DNA of 64,000 nucleotides from Nakamurella multipartita DSM 44233 (GTDB lineage: Bacteria; Actinomycetota; Actinomycetes; Mycobacteriales; Nakamurellaceae): contig NC_013235.1 of NCBI RefSeq assembly GCF_000024365.1, positions 992,001 through 1,056,000 of the forward strand, in the 5' to 3' direction. The notes below the pieces were generated by a model. The model worked only from the letters and a program-made list of their open reading frames with translations. It did not search any database and was not told where the DNA came from. Made by a program: the position numbers and the translations under genes. Positions 17,655-26,761 of the stretch are shown here, one piece after another (within the stretch, counting starts at the first letter, position 1; each line of letters begins with the position of its first letter).

Positions 17655-18863
17655 ATGGCGGGACTGATCGTCCTGGTGACCGGGGTGACCAGGGTCATCG
17701 GGTCGTGCCTGGCCGGCCGGTTGGCCGCCCATCCGGGCGTCGACCGGGTCATCGGTGTCGATGCCGCGCTGCCCGAACCCGCCGCCCGGGCCCGCATGGG
17801 CGCGGCCGACTTCGCCCGGGTGGACATCCGAAATCCGTTGGTGGCCAGGGTGATCGAGGCAGCCGGCGTGGACACGGTGGTGCACGCCTCGGCGTCATCG
17901 ACACCGGCATCGTCGGCGGCCCGGACCATGGCCAAGGAAATGAACGTCCTGGGCACCATGCAGCTGCTGGCGGCCTGCCAACGCTCGGAGAGCGTGCGCA
18001 ACCTCATCGTCCGCTCCACCGGGGCGGTCTACGGGGCCTCCTCCCGCGATCCGGCGATCTTCACCGAGGACATGTCGGCGCGGTCCGTGCCCTCCTCCGG
18101 TCCGGGCCGGGACGCCATCGACATCGAGGCCTACGTCCGCGGCTTCGGCCGCCGGCGGCCCGATGTTCGCATCGCCGTGCCCCGCTTCGCCGAGATCGTC
18201 GGCCCCACCGTGGTCACGCCGCTGACCCGCTACTTCAGCCTGTCGCCGGCCGTGCCGATGGTGCTGGGCCGCGACGCCCGGCTGCAGTTCGTGCACGAGC
18301 AGGACGCGATCGGGCTGCTGGAGCACCTGGCCCTGGGCAGCTTCGCCGGCACCGTCAATGCGGCCGGGGACGGCACCATCACCCTGGCCCAGGCGATCCA
18401 CCGGGCCGGACGTATCCCGTTGCCGGTGCCCTCGATCGGCCTGGACCCGTTGTCGCGGGTGATGCGGACCCTGCACGTGGGCGGCTTCTCGCCGGGCCAG
18501 GTCAAGGTGCTCTCGGCCGGCCGGGTGATGGACACCACCCGGCTGCGCGAGCGGGTCGGATTCATCCCCACGTTCACCACGATGCAGGCGTTCGACGACT
18601 TTGCCGCCGGACTGCGGCCCGTGGTGACCCCCGAAGCGGTGCGCCGGGTCGAGGTCCGGGTGGCGTCCACCCTGGGCGTGCAGCCGCTCCCGGACACCCC
18701 GATGCCGGGGGCCGCGGTCGAGCCGGCCGATTCGGTCACGGACGTGCTGCTGGCCGGGCCGGACCGCTCCGCGGCCGACGACCCGGCGGACGGGGCTCGG
18801 CCCCGGCTGGTCGGCATCGACGGGCACGCCGCGGGCACCCCGCGACGCCGGCGGATCCGATGA
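17655..18863 (+). CDS. NAD-dependent epimerase/dehydratase-like SDR protein
   Basis: A 402-residue extended-SDR protein. The N-terminal Rossmann motif is TGVTRVIGSCLA rather than a strict GxxGxxG, followed by GVDAAL and the HASASSTP and RSTGAVYGASS strands. The usual catalytic YxxxK is not evident; IDIEAYVRGFGRR sits near its expected place, so catalysis is uncertain. The last 80 residues are low complexity. It occupies the galE2-like (Rv0501) position of the conserved block and is followed by an acyltransferase, suggesting a shared envelope-lipid role, which is inference. Confidence 0.85.
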   Translation: MAGLIVLVTGVTRVIGSCLAGRLAAHPGVDRVIGVDAALPEPAARARMGAADFARVDIRNPLVARVIEAAGVDTVVHASASSTPASSAARTMAKEMNVLGTMQLLAACQRSESVRNLIVRSTGAVYGASSRDPAIFTEDMSARSVPSSGPGRDAIDIEAYVRGFGRRRPDVRIAVPRFAEIVGPTVVTPLTRYFSLSPAVPMVLGRDARLQFVHEQDAIGLLEHLALGSFAGTVNAAGDGTITLAQAIHRAGRIPLPVPSIGLDPLSRVMRTLHVGGFSPGQVKVLSAGRVMDTTRLRERVGFIPTFTTMQAFDDFAAGLRPVVTPEAVRRVEVRVASTLGVQPLPDTPMPGAAVEPADSVTDVLLAGPDRSAADDPADGARPRLVGIDGHAAGTPRRRRIR

Positions 18864-18973
18864 GCGGGCCCGAAGGCCCCTCGGTCACCGGGGCCACCGG
18901 GGCGCCGCCGGCGCGGATCGCCGCGGTCACCCGCACCAACCAACACACGCTCGAGCGGGAGGGAGGAGCCACC

Positions 18974-19951
18974 GTGGCCGGCACCGATGCGCCGCCGCCG
19001 CGCGGGGGACGGGAAGGCACCGTATCCCCGCAGTTGCCGGCGGCGGCCGGCGCCGGTCCCGCCCCCGTCGATCCCGTTGGCGCCGCGATGAGCCCCGAGT
19101 CCGGCGAGTCCGGGTGGCGGCGTGGCCTGGCCGGCTCGCTGGCCTTCCTGCGCCGGCGGATCACCGGCGAGTACCAGGTCGACGACTTCGGCTACGACGC
19201 CGACTTCACCGATCACGTGGTCGTCCCGCCGCTCAAGGTGCTCTACGAGAAGTGGTTCCGCATCGAGACTCTCGGGATGGAGAACATCCCGGACAGCGGC
19301 GGCGCGCTGCTGGTGGCCAACCATTCGGGCACCGTCGCGGTCGACGCGTTGATGACCGCGGTGGCCGTGCGCGAGCACCATCCGGTGCACCGCCCGCTGC
19401 GGATGCTGGGCGCCGACCTGGTCTTCCAGACCCCCGTCATGGGACCGATCGCCCGCAAGATGGGCAACACCCTGGCCTGCAATCCCGACGCCGAACGGTT
19501 GCTGTCGACCGGTGAGCTGGTCGCCGTGTTCCCGGAGGGCTTCAAGGGCGTCGGCAAGCCCTACTCGCAGCGGTACCGGCTGCAGCGCTTCGGTCGCGGC
19601 GGGTTCGTCACCGCGGCGATCAAGACCGGCGTGCCGATCATCCCGGTGTCCATCGTCGGCGCCGAGGAGATCTACCCGCTGATCGGCAACCTCAAGCCGC
19701 TGGCCCGCGCGCTGGGGTTCCCGTACTTCCCGATCACGCCGACCTTCCCGTGGCTGGGGCCGCTCGGGGCGGTGCCGCTGCCCAGCAAATGGATCATCGA
19801 GTTCGGCGAACCCATCCCGACCACCGGCTTCGGCGACAACGCCGCCGACGACCCGATGGTCGTGTTCAACATCACCGACCGGGTCCGCGAGACCATCCAG
19901 CAGACGCTCTACCGGCTGCTGCTGCGCCGCGGGCACCCGTTCCTGGGCTGA
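18974..19951 (+). CDS. 1-acyl-sn-glycerol-3-phosphate acyltransferase-like protein (PlsC family)
   Basis: A membrane-associated lysophospholipid acyltransferase family protein of 325 residues from the GTG at 18974, which has GGAGGAG five bases upstream. An ATG at 18860 overlaps the SDR stop and would add 38 residues of low complexity. The acyltransferase block I is NHSGTVAVDAL, with a longer His-Asp spacing than the classical HX4D; block III is VFPEGFKGVGK. The same variant occurs in Rv0502-type proteins, as does the epimerase neighbour. The acyl acceptor is unknown. Confidence 0.88.
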   Translation: MAGTDAPPPRGGREGTVSPQLPAAAGAGPAPVDPVGAAMSPESGESGWRRGLAGSLAFLRRRITGEYQVDDFGYDADFTDHVVVPPLKVLYEKWFRIETLGMENIPDSGGALLVANHSGTVAVDALMTAVAVREHHPVHRPLRMLGADLVFQTPVMGPIARKMGNTLACNPDAERLLSTGELVAVFPEGFKGVGKPYSQRYRLQRFGRGGFVTAAIKTGVPIIPVSIVGAEEIYPLIGNLKPLARALGFPYFPITPTFPWLGPLGAVPLPSKWIIEFGEPIPTTGFGDNAADDPMVVFNITDRVRETIQQTLYRLLLRRGHPFLG

Positions 19952-20003
19952 CTCAACTCCGGGCTGGCGCCGGGCCGACCCGGGCTCGAGTGTCGAACCC
20001 CGG

Positions 20004-20897
20004 TCAGGGCTTGGCCCGCCGCCAGATCGAGCGCCAGATGACGGCCGCGATGCCGGCCAGCACCACCAGCGCCGTCGGCGGCACCCAGAACTTGGCCGCC
20101 TTGCGGCCGGTGCGGAAGTCCCGGATCTGCCAGCCCCGTTCCCGGGCGACGTCGCGCAGCGCGCTGTCCGGGTTGATCGCGACCGCGGTGCCGACCACCG
20201 AGAGCATCGGCACGTCGTTCACCGAATCCGAGTAGGCGGTGCATCGCCGCAGGTCCAGACCCTCGCGCGCGGCCAGCGAGCGGATCGCCGCGGCCTTGGC
20301 CTGGCCGTGCAGCAGCTCCCCGAACAGCCGCCCGGTGTACTGGCCGTCCTCGGTCTCGGCGACCGTGCCCAGGGCCCCGGTCAGCCCCAGCCGCCGGCCG
20401 ATGATCTGGGCCAGCTCGACCGGGGTGGCGGTGACCAGCCAGACCCGCTGCCCGGCGTCCAGGTGCCGCTGGGCCAGCTCCCGGGTGCGCGGGTAGATCC
20501 GGTCGGCCATCAGCTCGTCGTAGATCTCCTCGCCCAGGTCCACGATCTCGGCGACCTGCCGCCCGGCGACGAAGGCCAGTGCCCCTTCCCGGGCCCGGGA
20601 GGTGTCCTGCGCGTCCTCGCCGAGCAGCCGGAACTTGATCTGCAGCCAGGCGAAGCGCAGCAGGTCACCGGTGGTGAAGAAGTTGCGCGCGACCAGGCCG
20701 CGGGCGAAATGGAAGATCGACGCGCCCTGCATCATCGTGTTGTCGACGTCGAAGAAGGCGGCCGCGGTCAGATCGGTTCCGGGCGGAAGGTGGGTTTCCT
20801 CTTCCTCGTGCACCGCGTTGTACGCGGCCTCGGCGGAGGCGGCCCCGGCGATCTCGGCGGCCTGTGCCTGGTCGTCGAACGCCTTGCGGTTCCTCAC
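20004..20897 (-). CDS. HAD-IB family hydrolase (SerB-like phosphatase), membrane-anchored
   Basis: A 297-residue HAD protein. The nucleophile motif is [11 protein letters not shown] (DxDxT), motif II is WLVTATPVE and motif III/IV is [11 protein letters not shown]. About 45 residues precede the catalytic domain. The C-terminus has a hydrophobic helix ([14 protein letters not shown]) followed by Arg residues, suggesting membrane anchoring. It matches the SerB1-like gene beside the acyltransferase in many actinobacteria. The substrate may be a lipid phosphate or phosphoserine; the sequence does not settle this. Confidence 0.87.
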   Translation of the reverse strand: MRNRKAFDDQAQAAEIAGAASAEAAYNAVHEEEETHLPPGTDLTAAAFFDVDNTMMQGASIFHFARGLVARNFFTTGDLLRFAWLQIKFRLLGEDAQDTSRAREGALAFVAGRQVAEIVDLGEEIYDELMADRIYPRTRELAQRHLDAGQRVWLVTATPVELAQIIGRRLGLTGALGTVAETEDGQYTGRLFGELLHGQAKAAAIRSLAAREGLDLRRCTAYSDSVNDVPMLSVVGTAVAINPDSALRDVARERGWQIRDFRTGRKAAKFWVPPTALVVLAGIAAVIWRSIWRRAKP

Positions 20898-21066
20898 CCG
20901 TGACCTCCCCTGCCGAGCGCGATCAGCCGATCACCCGCGGCGACCGACTGCGCGTGCCTGCCGTCGGCCAGAGTAGGGCCTGGCGCGACGGCGGCGGCAG
21001 ACCGGTCCGGCCTGGCGACGGCGGCCTCGCCCGGTGCCTCGGCGGCGGGTACCGGACAATGTCAGC

Positions 21067-23016
21067 GTGAGCAGCCCCCGCCCGGCCGATCCCTCCGGCG
21101 TCCACCCCGGTGACGCCACCGATGCCGACCCGTCAACCGCGCCGACGAACGTCGCCGACCTGCTGCGGTCCGCGGCGGCCCGGTACGGCGACCGGCCGGC
21201 GGTGATCGCCGGCGCGACCAGCGGCGGCACCCGGACCTGGGCCCAGCTGGACCGGGCGGCCGATGCCGGCGCGCGCCGGCTGCACGAGCTGGGGGCCGGC
21301 CCCGGGGAACGGGTGGTCATCGCCCTGCCGACCGGAGCGGATCTGGCCGCGGCCCTGTTCGCGGTCGCCCGGGCCGGCCTGATCGCGGTCCCGACCGGAC
21401 CGGGCGCGGACATCGGGGCCCTGGCCGACCGGGTGGGCGCGCTCGTCTCGATCGGGGCCGAGCGGGACCGCCGGCTGGGCCTGTCCCTGGGCCGCGCCGA
21501 CCTGGCCGACTGGTGGACGGCCCAGGTCGAGGCGGCCGCAAGCGTGGGCGGGGGCGAGGACCTGGCCCTGCTGGCCCGGGCCCGGGGCGACCGCGCCGTG
21601 ATGCTGTCCCATCGGGCGGTGCTCGCCGCGGTGCGGGCGATCGGCGAGCTGGGACCGGCTCGGGTGACCGACGCGGACCGGGTGCTGCAGGTGTTGCCGC
21701 TCTACCACGTGGCCGGCTGGATCGTCTCGTTCCTGCCGACCGCGCTGGTCGGCGGGGCCGCGGTCATCCCCGAGGTCGGGTTCGACGTGGCCAGCGTGGG
21801 GGTCGGGATTCCCGGCGGCACCGGCACGATGACCGGCCGGTCCGGTCGGCCGGCCACCGAATCCGCGTTGCGGGCCGCCGCCGACCATGCGGTCACCGTG
21901 ATCCCCGGCGCGCCCGGCTTCTACCACCACCTGATGTCCGTGCCGGATGCCGAGGCCGCGCTGGCCACCGCCCGGCTGTTCACCTCGGGCACCGCGTCGC
22001 TGACCGCGGCCGACTTCGACGCGGTCCGCGCCCGGTTCGGCCGGCCGGTCTGGGAGGGCTACGGCCTGTCCGAGTCGGCCTCGGTGGTCACCACGTCGTT
22101 GACCACCGACACGCCCGTGCACGGGTCGGTCGGCCGCCCGCTGCCCGGGATCGAGGTGCGGGTGGTCGGATCCGACGGTCAGGACCTGGCCGTCTCCGGG
22201 GCCGCCGACGAGGACGCGCCGACCGCCGATCCCGACCACGATCCGCTGGACACCGTGGCCGACGCCCCGGACGCGGGCGAGGTCGGGCGCATCGTCATCC
22301 GCGGCGCGACCCTGTTCTCCGGTTACTGGCCCAACGGCGGTGGTGGTCCCGATGCGGACGGCTGGTTCGTCACCGGCGACATCGGCTTCCTGGACGACGA
22401 CGGTCGGCTGCACCTGGTCGACCGCGCGGCCGAGGTGATCGTCGTCTCCGGTTTCACCGTCTACCCGCGCGAGATCGAGGACGTGCTCGCCGAGCACCCG
22501 GGCGTCGCCGAGGTCGCGGTGATCGGCGTCCCCGCCGACGACGGTCACGAGGAACTGGCCGCCGTGCTGGTCGCCACCGACCGACCGACCGACGGACCGG
22601 CCGACGGACCGGTCGACGGCGGCCTCGACGGTGCGGTGCTGGCCGAGTTCGTGCAGGGCCGCCTGCCCGGGTTCAAACACCCGGCGGTCTATCACCTGGT
22701 CGACGCGCTGCCGCGGACCGAGGTCGGCCGGGTCGACCGGGACGAGGTGCGCCGCCGGTTCGGCTCGGCCGCCCGGCAGGCGTTGCCGACCCTGGTCGCA
22801 GTGCCCGACGACGAGCCCGACGAGGCTGATCAGTCCACCCACCGGAGCCCCGACCAGGCCCCCGATCAGGCCGCCGCGCCGACCGAGAACGCCGAGCCGG
22901 CCGTCGATGTCAGCCCCGAACCGGTCGGTGACCTGCAGGAGTTGGGGACCCGGCTGCCGGCCGCCGGCGACCGGGTCGAGCGGGCCCGGGACGACACCGA
23001 CGAGGACCTGTTTTGA
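21067..23016 (+). CDS. AMP-dependent acyl-CoA ligase-like protein lacking the phosphate-binding loop
   Basis: A 649-residue ANL-superfamily protein starting at the GTG at 21067. Motif A5 (EGYGLSESASV), A7 (GWFVTGDIGFLDDDGRLHLVDRA) and the hinge region (VVSGFTVYPREIE) are present. Motif A3, normally YTSGTTGxPKG, is missing: residues 168-182 read LLARARGDRAVMLSH, so only the MLSH end remains. The A10 lysine region reads TEVGRVDRDE, with Arg where Lys is usual. The last 75 residues are acidic low complexity. Adenylation may be lost; a binding or partner role is possible. The stop overlaps the next start. Confidence 0.8.
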   Translation: MSSPRPADPSGVHPGDATDADPSTAPTNVADLLRSAAARYGDRPAVIAGATSGGTRTWAQLDRAADAGARRLHELGAGPGERVVIALPTGADLAAALFAVARAGLIAVPTGPGADIGALADRVGALVSIGAERDRRLGLSLGRADLADWWTAQVEAAASVGGGEDLALLARARGDRAVMLSHRAVLAAVRAIGELGPARVTDADRVLQVLPLYHVAGWIVSFLPTALVGGAAVIPEVGFDVASVGVGIPGGTGTMTGRSGRPATESALRAAADHAVTVIPGAPGFYHHLMSVPDAEAALATARLFTSGTASLTAADFDAVRARFGRPVWEGYGLSESASVVTTSLTTDTPVHGSVGRPLPGIEVRVVGSDGQDLAVSGAADEDAPTADPDHDPLDTVADAPDAGEVGRIVIRGATLFSGYWPNGGGGPDADGWFVTGDIGFLDDDGRLHLVDRAAEVIVVSGFTVYPREIEDVLAEHPGVAEVAVIGVPADDGHEELAAVLVATDRPTDGPADGPVDGGLDGAVLAEFVQGRLPGFKHPAVYHLVDALPRTEVGRVDRDEVRRRFGSAARQALPTLVAVPDDEPDEADQSTHRSPDQAPDQAAAPTENAEPAVDVSPEPVGDLQELGTRLPAAGDRVERARDDTDEDLF

Positions 23017-23258
23017 CCGGCGGTCACCTGGTCACCGTCTACACCCGGGCGGGCTGCCACCTGTGTGCGGAGGCGATCGCCACGGCCTCCGCCCTCGCCA
23101 CCGAAGCCGGGGCCGGCTTCACCACCGTCGACGTCGACGCCGACCCGGAGGACCAGGCCGAATACGGCGACCTGGTCCCGGTGATCATGGTCGACGGGGT
23201 GCTGCACGGTTACTACCAGGTGGACACCGAACGGCTCCGGGCTGCGCTGGCCGGCTGA
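23013..23258 (+). CDS. Glutaredoxin-like protein (DUF836 type)
   Basis: An 81-residue thioredoxin-fold protein with a CHLC redox motif near the N-terminus (VTVYTRAGCHLCAEA) and a VPVIMVDG strand with the cis-Pro. The start is the TTG at 23013, inside the stop of the previous gene, so translation is probably coupled. In Streptomyces and Mycobacterium a similar gene precedes rex/hemA. Its partner is unknown. Confidence 0.82.
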   Translation: MTGGHLVTVYTRAGCHLCAEAIATASALATEAGAGFTTVDVDADPEDQAEYGDLVPVIMVDGVLHGYYQVDTERLRAALAG

Positions 23259-23376
23259 CGCCATACCCTCTTTCGGCTGTGATGCGCGTCACGGCTGCTC
23301 CGACCGGGTGCCGGTCGGCCGCGAGCGGGGTTTCGCTCCGACGCTCCGGTCGGCCCGGACCGGGCACTCGCTGACT

Positions 23377-23394
23377 TTGTGCACGCGTTCACGA
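23377..23394. promoter_or_regulatory. Rex operator upstream of rex
   Basis: TTGTGCACGCGTTCACGA differs at two positions from the 18-bp Rex consensus TTGTGAAnnnnTTCACAA. It lies 93 bases before the rex start, where autoregulation is known in Streptomyces. Rex binds such sites when NADH is low and releases them when NADH rises. Confidence 0.82.
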
Positions 23395-23486
23395 GTGACT
23401 AGGCTCGGCGCCGTACCGGGGACCTAGCACATGACGGTCGCCACGGCAGCGGTGGGGGCGTGCTTCGCCCTGTGGAGGACAAACGG

Positions 23487-24245
23487 GTGACAGGGCAGGT
23501 CGGCGGGGCTCGCGAGGGCGGCCGTCAGCGTGCGATTCCGGAAGCCACCGTGGCCCGCCTGGCGCTGTATCTGCAGGTGCTCATTGCCCTGGACGACGGC
23601 ACCGCCGGCCAGGAAATCATCTCCTCCGAGCGGCTGGCCCAGTCCGCCGGGGTCAACTCGGCCAAGCTCCGCAAGGACCTGTCCTACCTGGGTTCCTACG
23701 GGATCCGGGGCGTCGGCTACGACGTGCGCACCCTGACCGAGGAGATCAGCCGTATCCTCGGCGCGCACCGCGCCCACCGGGTCGCGCTGGTCGGCCTGGG
23801 CAACCTCGGGCAGGCGCTGGCCGGGTACTCCGGATTCGCCGGCCGCGGCTTCGTCATCTCCGCCCTGTTCGACGTCGATCCCGGCCGGGTCGGTCGTGAG
23901 GTCGGCGGCCGGGTCATCCGGCACCTGGACGAGGCCGGTCAGGTCTGCCGGGCCGCGGGCGTGTCCATCGGCGTGATTGCCACGCCGGCCGGCGCCGCCC
24001 AGCAGGTCGCCGACATCCTGGTGGCCGCCGGCATCCGCTCCATCCTCAACTTCGCCCCCGGCGTGCTGACCGTCCCCGACGACGTCGAGGTGCGGCCGGT
24101 CGATCTGGCCCTGGAGCTGCAGATCCTGGCCTTCCACGAGTCCCGTCGGGACGCCGAGCGGCTGGTCCCGCGGGTGATCGCCGAGACCGAACCGGCGGCC
24201 GGCTTCCATCCGGCCGAGCCCGCCCGCGTGGCGGTGACGACGTGA
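23487..24245 (+). CDS. rex: Redox-sensing transcriptional repressor Rex
   Basis: A 252-residue repressor with an N-terminal winged helix (AIPEATVARLALYLQVL, then SSERLAQSAGVNSAKLRKD) and a C-terminal Rossmann domain (VALVGLGNLGQAL). It senses the NADH/NAD+ ratio and controls respiratory genes. The GTG at 23487 is chosen because GGAGG (23474-23478) lies eight bases upstream; earlier GTGs at 23460 and 23472 are possible. A Rex operator sits in its leader. Unlike Streptomyces, hemA and hemC do not follow it. Confidence 0.96.
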   Translation: MTGQVGGAREGGRQRAIPEATVARLALYLQVLIALDDGTAGQEIISSERLAQSAGVNSAKLRKDLSYLGSYGIRGVGYDVRTLTEEISRILGAHRAHRVALVGLGNLGQALAGYSGFAGRGFVISALFDVDPGRVGREVGGRVIRHLDEAGQVCRAAGVSIGVIATPAGAAQQVADILVAAGIRSILNFAPGVLTVPDDVEVRPVDLALELQILAFHESRRDAERLVPRVIAETEPAAGFHPAEPARVAVTT

Positions 24246-24441
24246 ACGACGTGAACAGCGGTGGGTTCAACCTCGTGCTCGACAGGGTGGTCGAGAGCGA
24301 GTTCGCCGCGTGTTCACCCCGGCGTCATCGCGACGTCGGTCTTGCAGTACCCGACCGTGCCGCTGACCCAGCAGGGTCAGCTACCGGTCGGCGGCCGCAG
24401 CCAGCGGCCGCCGGCGCACCTGAATGCTCGAGGAGCTCGTC

Positions 24442-25962
24442 ATGACCCGCGCACGTAAACCCGTCGGCCGGATCGCCTTTGTAGGGGCGGGTCCCGGCGA
24501 TCCGGGCCTGCTGACCATGCGCGCGGCCCATGCGCTCGACGCGGCCTCACTGGTGGTGACCGATCCCGACGTGCCCGCCGACATCACCGCGCTGGCCGGC
24601 GAGGCCGAGGTCAAGCCGGCGGTCGGCGAGCCGGCCGAGGTCGCCAAGGCACTGGTGGCGGCGGCCAAGAACGGCCAGTTCGTGGTCCGGCTGGTGGCCG
24701 GGGACGTGCTCACCGCCGATCCGGTGGTCAAGGAACTGCAGAGCGTGTCCCGCAGCGCCGTGCTCTTCGACGTCATCCCCGGACTGTCCGCGACCGCCGT
24801 CGCGTCCTACTCGGGCATCGCCGTCGGCTCGGTGCACACCGTCGCCGACGTGCGGTCCACCTCGGACTGGCCGCGGCTGGCGGCCGCGCCCGGCACCCTG
24901 CTGCTGCAGGCCTCCTCGGGTCACCTGGCCGACACCGCCGCCCTGCTGGCCCAGTCCGGGATGGCGGGGGAGACCCCGGCCTCGGTGACCTCGGGCGCCA
25001 CCCTGCCCACCCAGCGCACCGTCGACGGCACCCTGGCCACCCTGGACGGCATCGGCGGGGACATGACCGGGCCGCTGGTGGTCACCGTCGGCGCCGGCAT
25101 CACCCAGCGGAACCGGTTGTCCTGGTGGGAATCTCGGGCACTGTACGGCTGGCGGGTGCTGATCCCGCAGACCAAGGACCCGGCCGAGGAGATGCTCGAA
25201 CTGCTGCGCCTGCACGGCGCGATCCCGCAGCGGGTGCCGACCGTCGCGGTCGAGCCGCCGCGGACCCCGGCCCAGATGGAACGCGCGGTCAAGGGTCTGG
25301 TCGACGGCCGTTACCAGTGGATCGTGTTCACCTCGATCAACTCGGTCCGCGCCGTCTGGGAGAAGTTCGTCGAGTTCGGCCTGGACGCCCGGGCGTTCTC
25401 CGGCGTGCGGATCGCCTGCGTGGACAGCGCCACCGGTGACGCGGTGCGGGCCCTGGGCATCGTGCCCGAGCTGATCTCCGCCGACCAGCAGTCCTCGGCC
25501 GGCCTGCTGTCGACCTTCCCCGAGTACGACGACATCCTCGACCCGGTCGACCGGGTGCTGCTGCCGCGGGCCGACATCGCCACCGAGACCCTGGCCGAGG
25601 GCCTGCGCGAGCGGGGCTGGGAGATCGACGACGTGACCGCGTACCGCACGGTGCGAGCCGCGCCGCCGGCCGCGCCCATCCGGGAGGCGATCAAGACCGG
25701 CGGATTCGACGCGGTCTGCTTCACCTCGTCCTCCACCGTGCGCAATTTGGTCGGCATCGCCGGCAAGCCGCACGCCCGGTCGCTGGTCGCCTGCCTGGGA
25801 CCCAAGACCGCCGAGACCGCGCGTGAGTTCGGTCTGCGGGTGGACGTGCAGCCCGAGGTCGCCGAACTCGGCGCGCTGGTGGAGGCCCTGGCCGAGCACG
25901 CGTCCCGGCTGCGGGCCGAGGGCGCCCTGCCGCCGCCGCGCAAGTCGCCGCGGCGCCGCTGA
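24442..25962 (+). CDS. Uroporphyrinogen-III C-methyltransferase / uroporphyrinogen-III synthase fusion
   Basis: A 506-residue two-domain protein of tetrapyrrole synthesis. Residues 1-235 form a TP-methylase domain (AFVGAGPGDPGLLTMRAAHAL), here rather divergent after the first motif. Residues 240-490 form the HemD uroporphyrinogen-III synthase domain (GWRVLIPQTKDPAEEML, VFTSINSVRAVWE, VCFTSSSTVRNL). The ATG at 24442 has AGGAG six bases upstream, better than the ATG at 24424. This fusion usually ends the rex-hemA-hemC-hemD cluster of actinobacteria; here it follows rex after about 200 bases. Confidence 0.93.
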   Translation: MTRARKPVGRIAFVGAGPGDPGLLTMRAAHALDAASLVVTDPDVPADITALAGEAEVKPAVGEPAEVAKALVAAAKNGQFVVRLVAGDVLTADPVVKELQSVSRSAVLFDVIPGLSATAVASYSGIAVGSVHTVADVRSTSDWPRLAAAPGTLLLQASSGHLADTAALLAQSGMAGETPASVTSGATLPTQRTVDGTLATLDGIGGDMTGPLVVTVGAGITQRNRLSWWESRALYGWRVLIPQTKDPAEEMLELLRLHGAIPQRVPTVAVEPPRTPAQMERAVKGLVDGRYQWIVFTSINSVRAVWEKFVEFGLDARAFSGVRIACVDSATGDAVRALGIVPELISADQQSSAGLLSTFPEYDDILDPVDRVLLPRADIATETLAEGLRERGWEIDDVTAYRTVRAAPPAAPIREAIKTGGFDAVCFTSSSTVRNLVGIAGKPHARSLVACLGPKTAETAREFGLRVDVQPEVAELGALVEALAEHASRLRAEGALPPPRKSPRRR

Positions 25963-25994
25963 GGGGGTGCCGCTGAGGGGGTGCCGCTGAGGGG
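25956..25994. repeat. Tandem 14-bp repeat over the end of the hemD-type gene
   Basis: CCGCTGAGGGGGTG occurs twice (25956-25969, 25970-25983) plus a partial third copy to 25994. The first copy contains the stop codon of the preceding gene. It looks like slippage-type duplication; no function is evident. Confidence 0.85.
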
Positions 25995-26147
25995 CGCTGC
26001 TGAGTCGGTCGACCGCGGGGGCCGGCCAGGACTCCGCGGAGCTGGCATAGGTCGTTACACTGTGTGTTCGGCCTGTCACACTCTGCTGACAAGATGTACC
26101 CGGAGGAGATCAGTCGCCTGGCGCCGACCGGCCCCAAGGTCTTGATC

Positions 26148-26705
26148 ATGACCGAGTCCAGCGCCACGCCCGTCCCTGCATTTGCGTCCGACCCTGGCGG
26201 CTTCGGCCTGCCCAAGCCTGTCCGGCCCACGACCGTCACCCTGGCCTTCTACGCCTGGTTGGTGATGACCGCGCTGTCGCTGGTCTCGCTGATCATCGTG
26301 TTGACCAGCCCGATCTGGGATCAAGCCGTCGCCGCCGGCCTCCAGGCGGTGGACACGAACGGAGTGCGCATTGACGCGCAGACGCTGGTCAATACGGCCA
26401 AGATCACTTCGGTGGTCGGCTTCCTGATCGGGGCCGCGCTCTACCTGTTGTTCGCATTCAAGATGCATGCCGGACGCAACTGGGCCCGGATCGTGCTGAC
26501 CATCATCGGGGTACTGGGCGTGCTCAGCGCGGTTCTGCCGACCTACCGCTCGGTGACAGTGAACGGCAGCACCTTCGTGGTGCAGAACTACGGCATCCAC
26601 TGGATCAGTCTGGCGTTGCTGGTGGTCGCGCTCGTGCTGATGTTCATGCCTGCGTCCAACACCTTCTTCACCGCGTCGAAGGCCTACCGGCAGTCGCATC
26701 GCTGA
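26148..26705 (+). CDS. Hypothetical four-helix membrane protein (paralog 1)
   Basis: A 185-residue protein with four predicted transmembrane helices after a short N-terminal region. PVRPTTVTLAFYAWLVM, VLTSPIWDQAVAAG and FKMHAGRNWARIVLT are almost identical to stretches in the next gene, so the two are tandem duplicates. The ATG at 26148 is chosen because it lines up with the start of the paralog, both preceded by TTGATC; the ATG at 26094 is the alternative. No known family was recognised. Confidence 0.8.
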   Translation: MTESSATPVPAFASDPGGFGLPKPVRPTTVTLAFYAWLVMTALSLVSLIIVLTSPIWDQAVAAGLQAVDTNGVRIDAQTLVNTAKITSVVGFLIGAALYLLFAFKMHAGRNWARIVLTIIGVLGVLSAVLPTYRSVTVNGSTFVVQNYGIHWISLALLVVALVLMFMPASNTFFTASKAYRQSHR

Positions 26706-26761
26706 ACGAACTGGTGGGGGAGATTCGTCTCCCCGGCGATCCTGTGGAGTTACTGTTGATC

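Noticed and set aside
24242..24458. Small overlapping ORFs between rex and the hemD-type gene
   Set aside because: Composition is Arg/Pro/Ser-rich with no homology I recognise, and no ribosome site fits better than that of the downstream gene; treated as non-coding.
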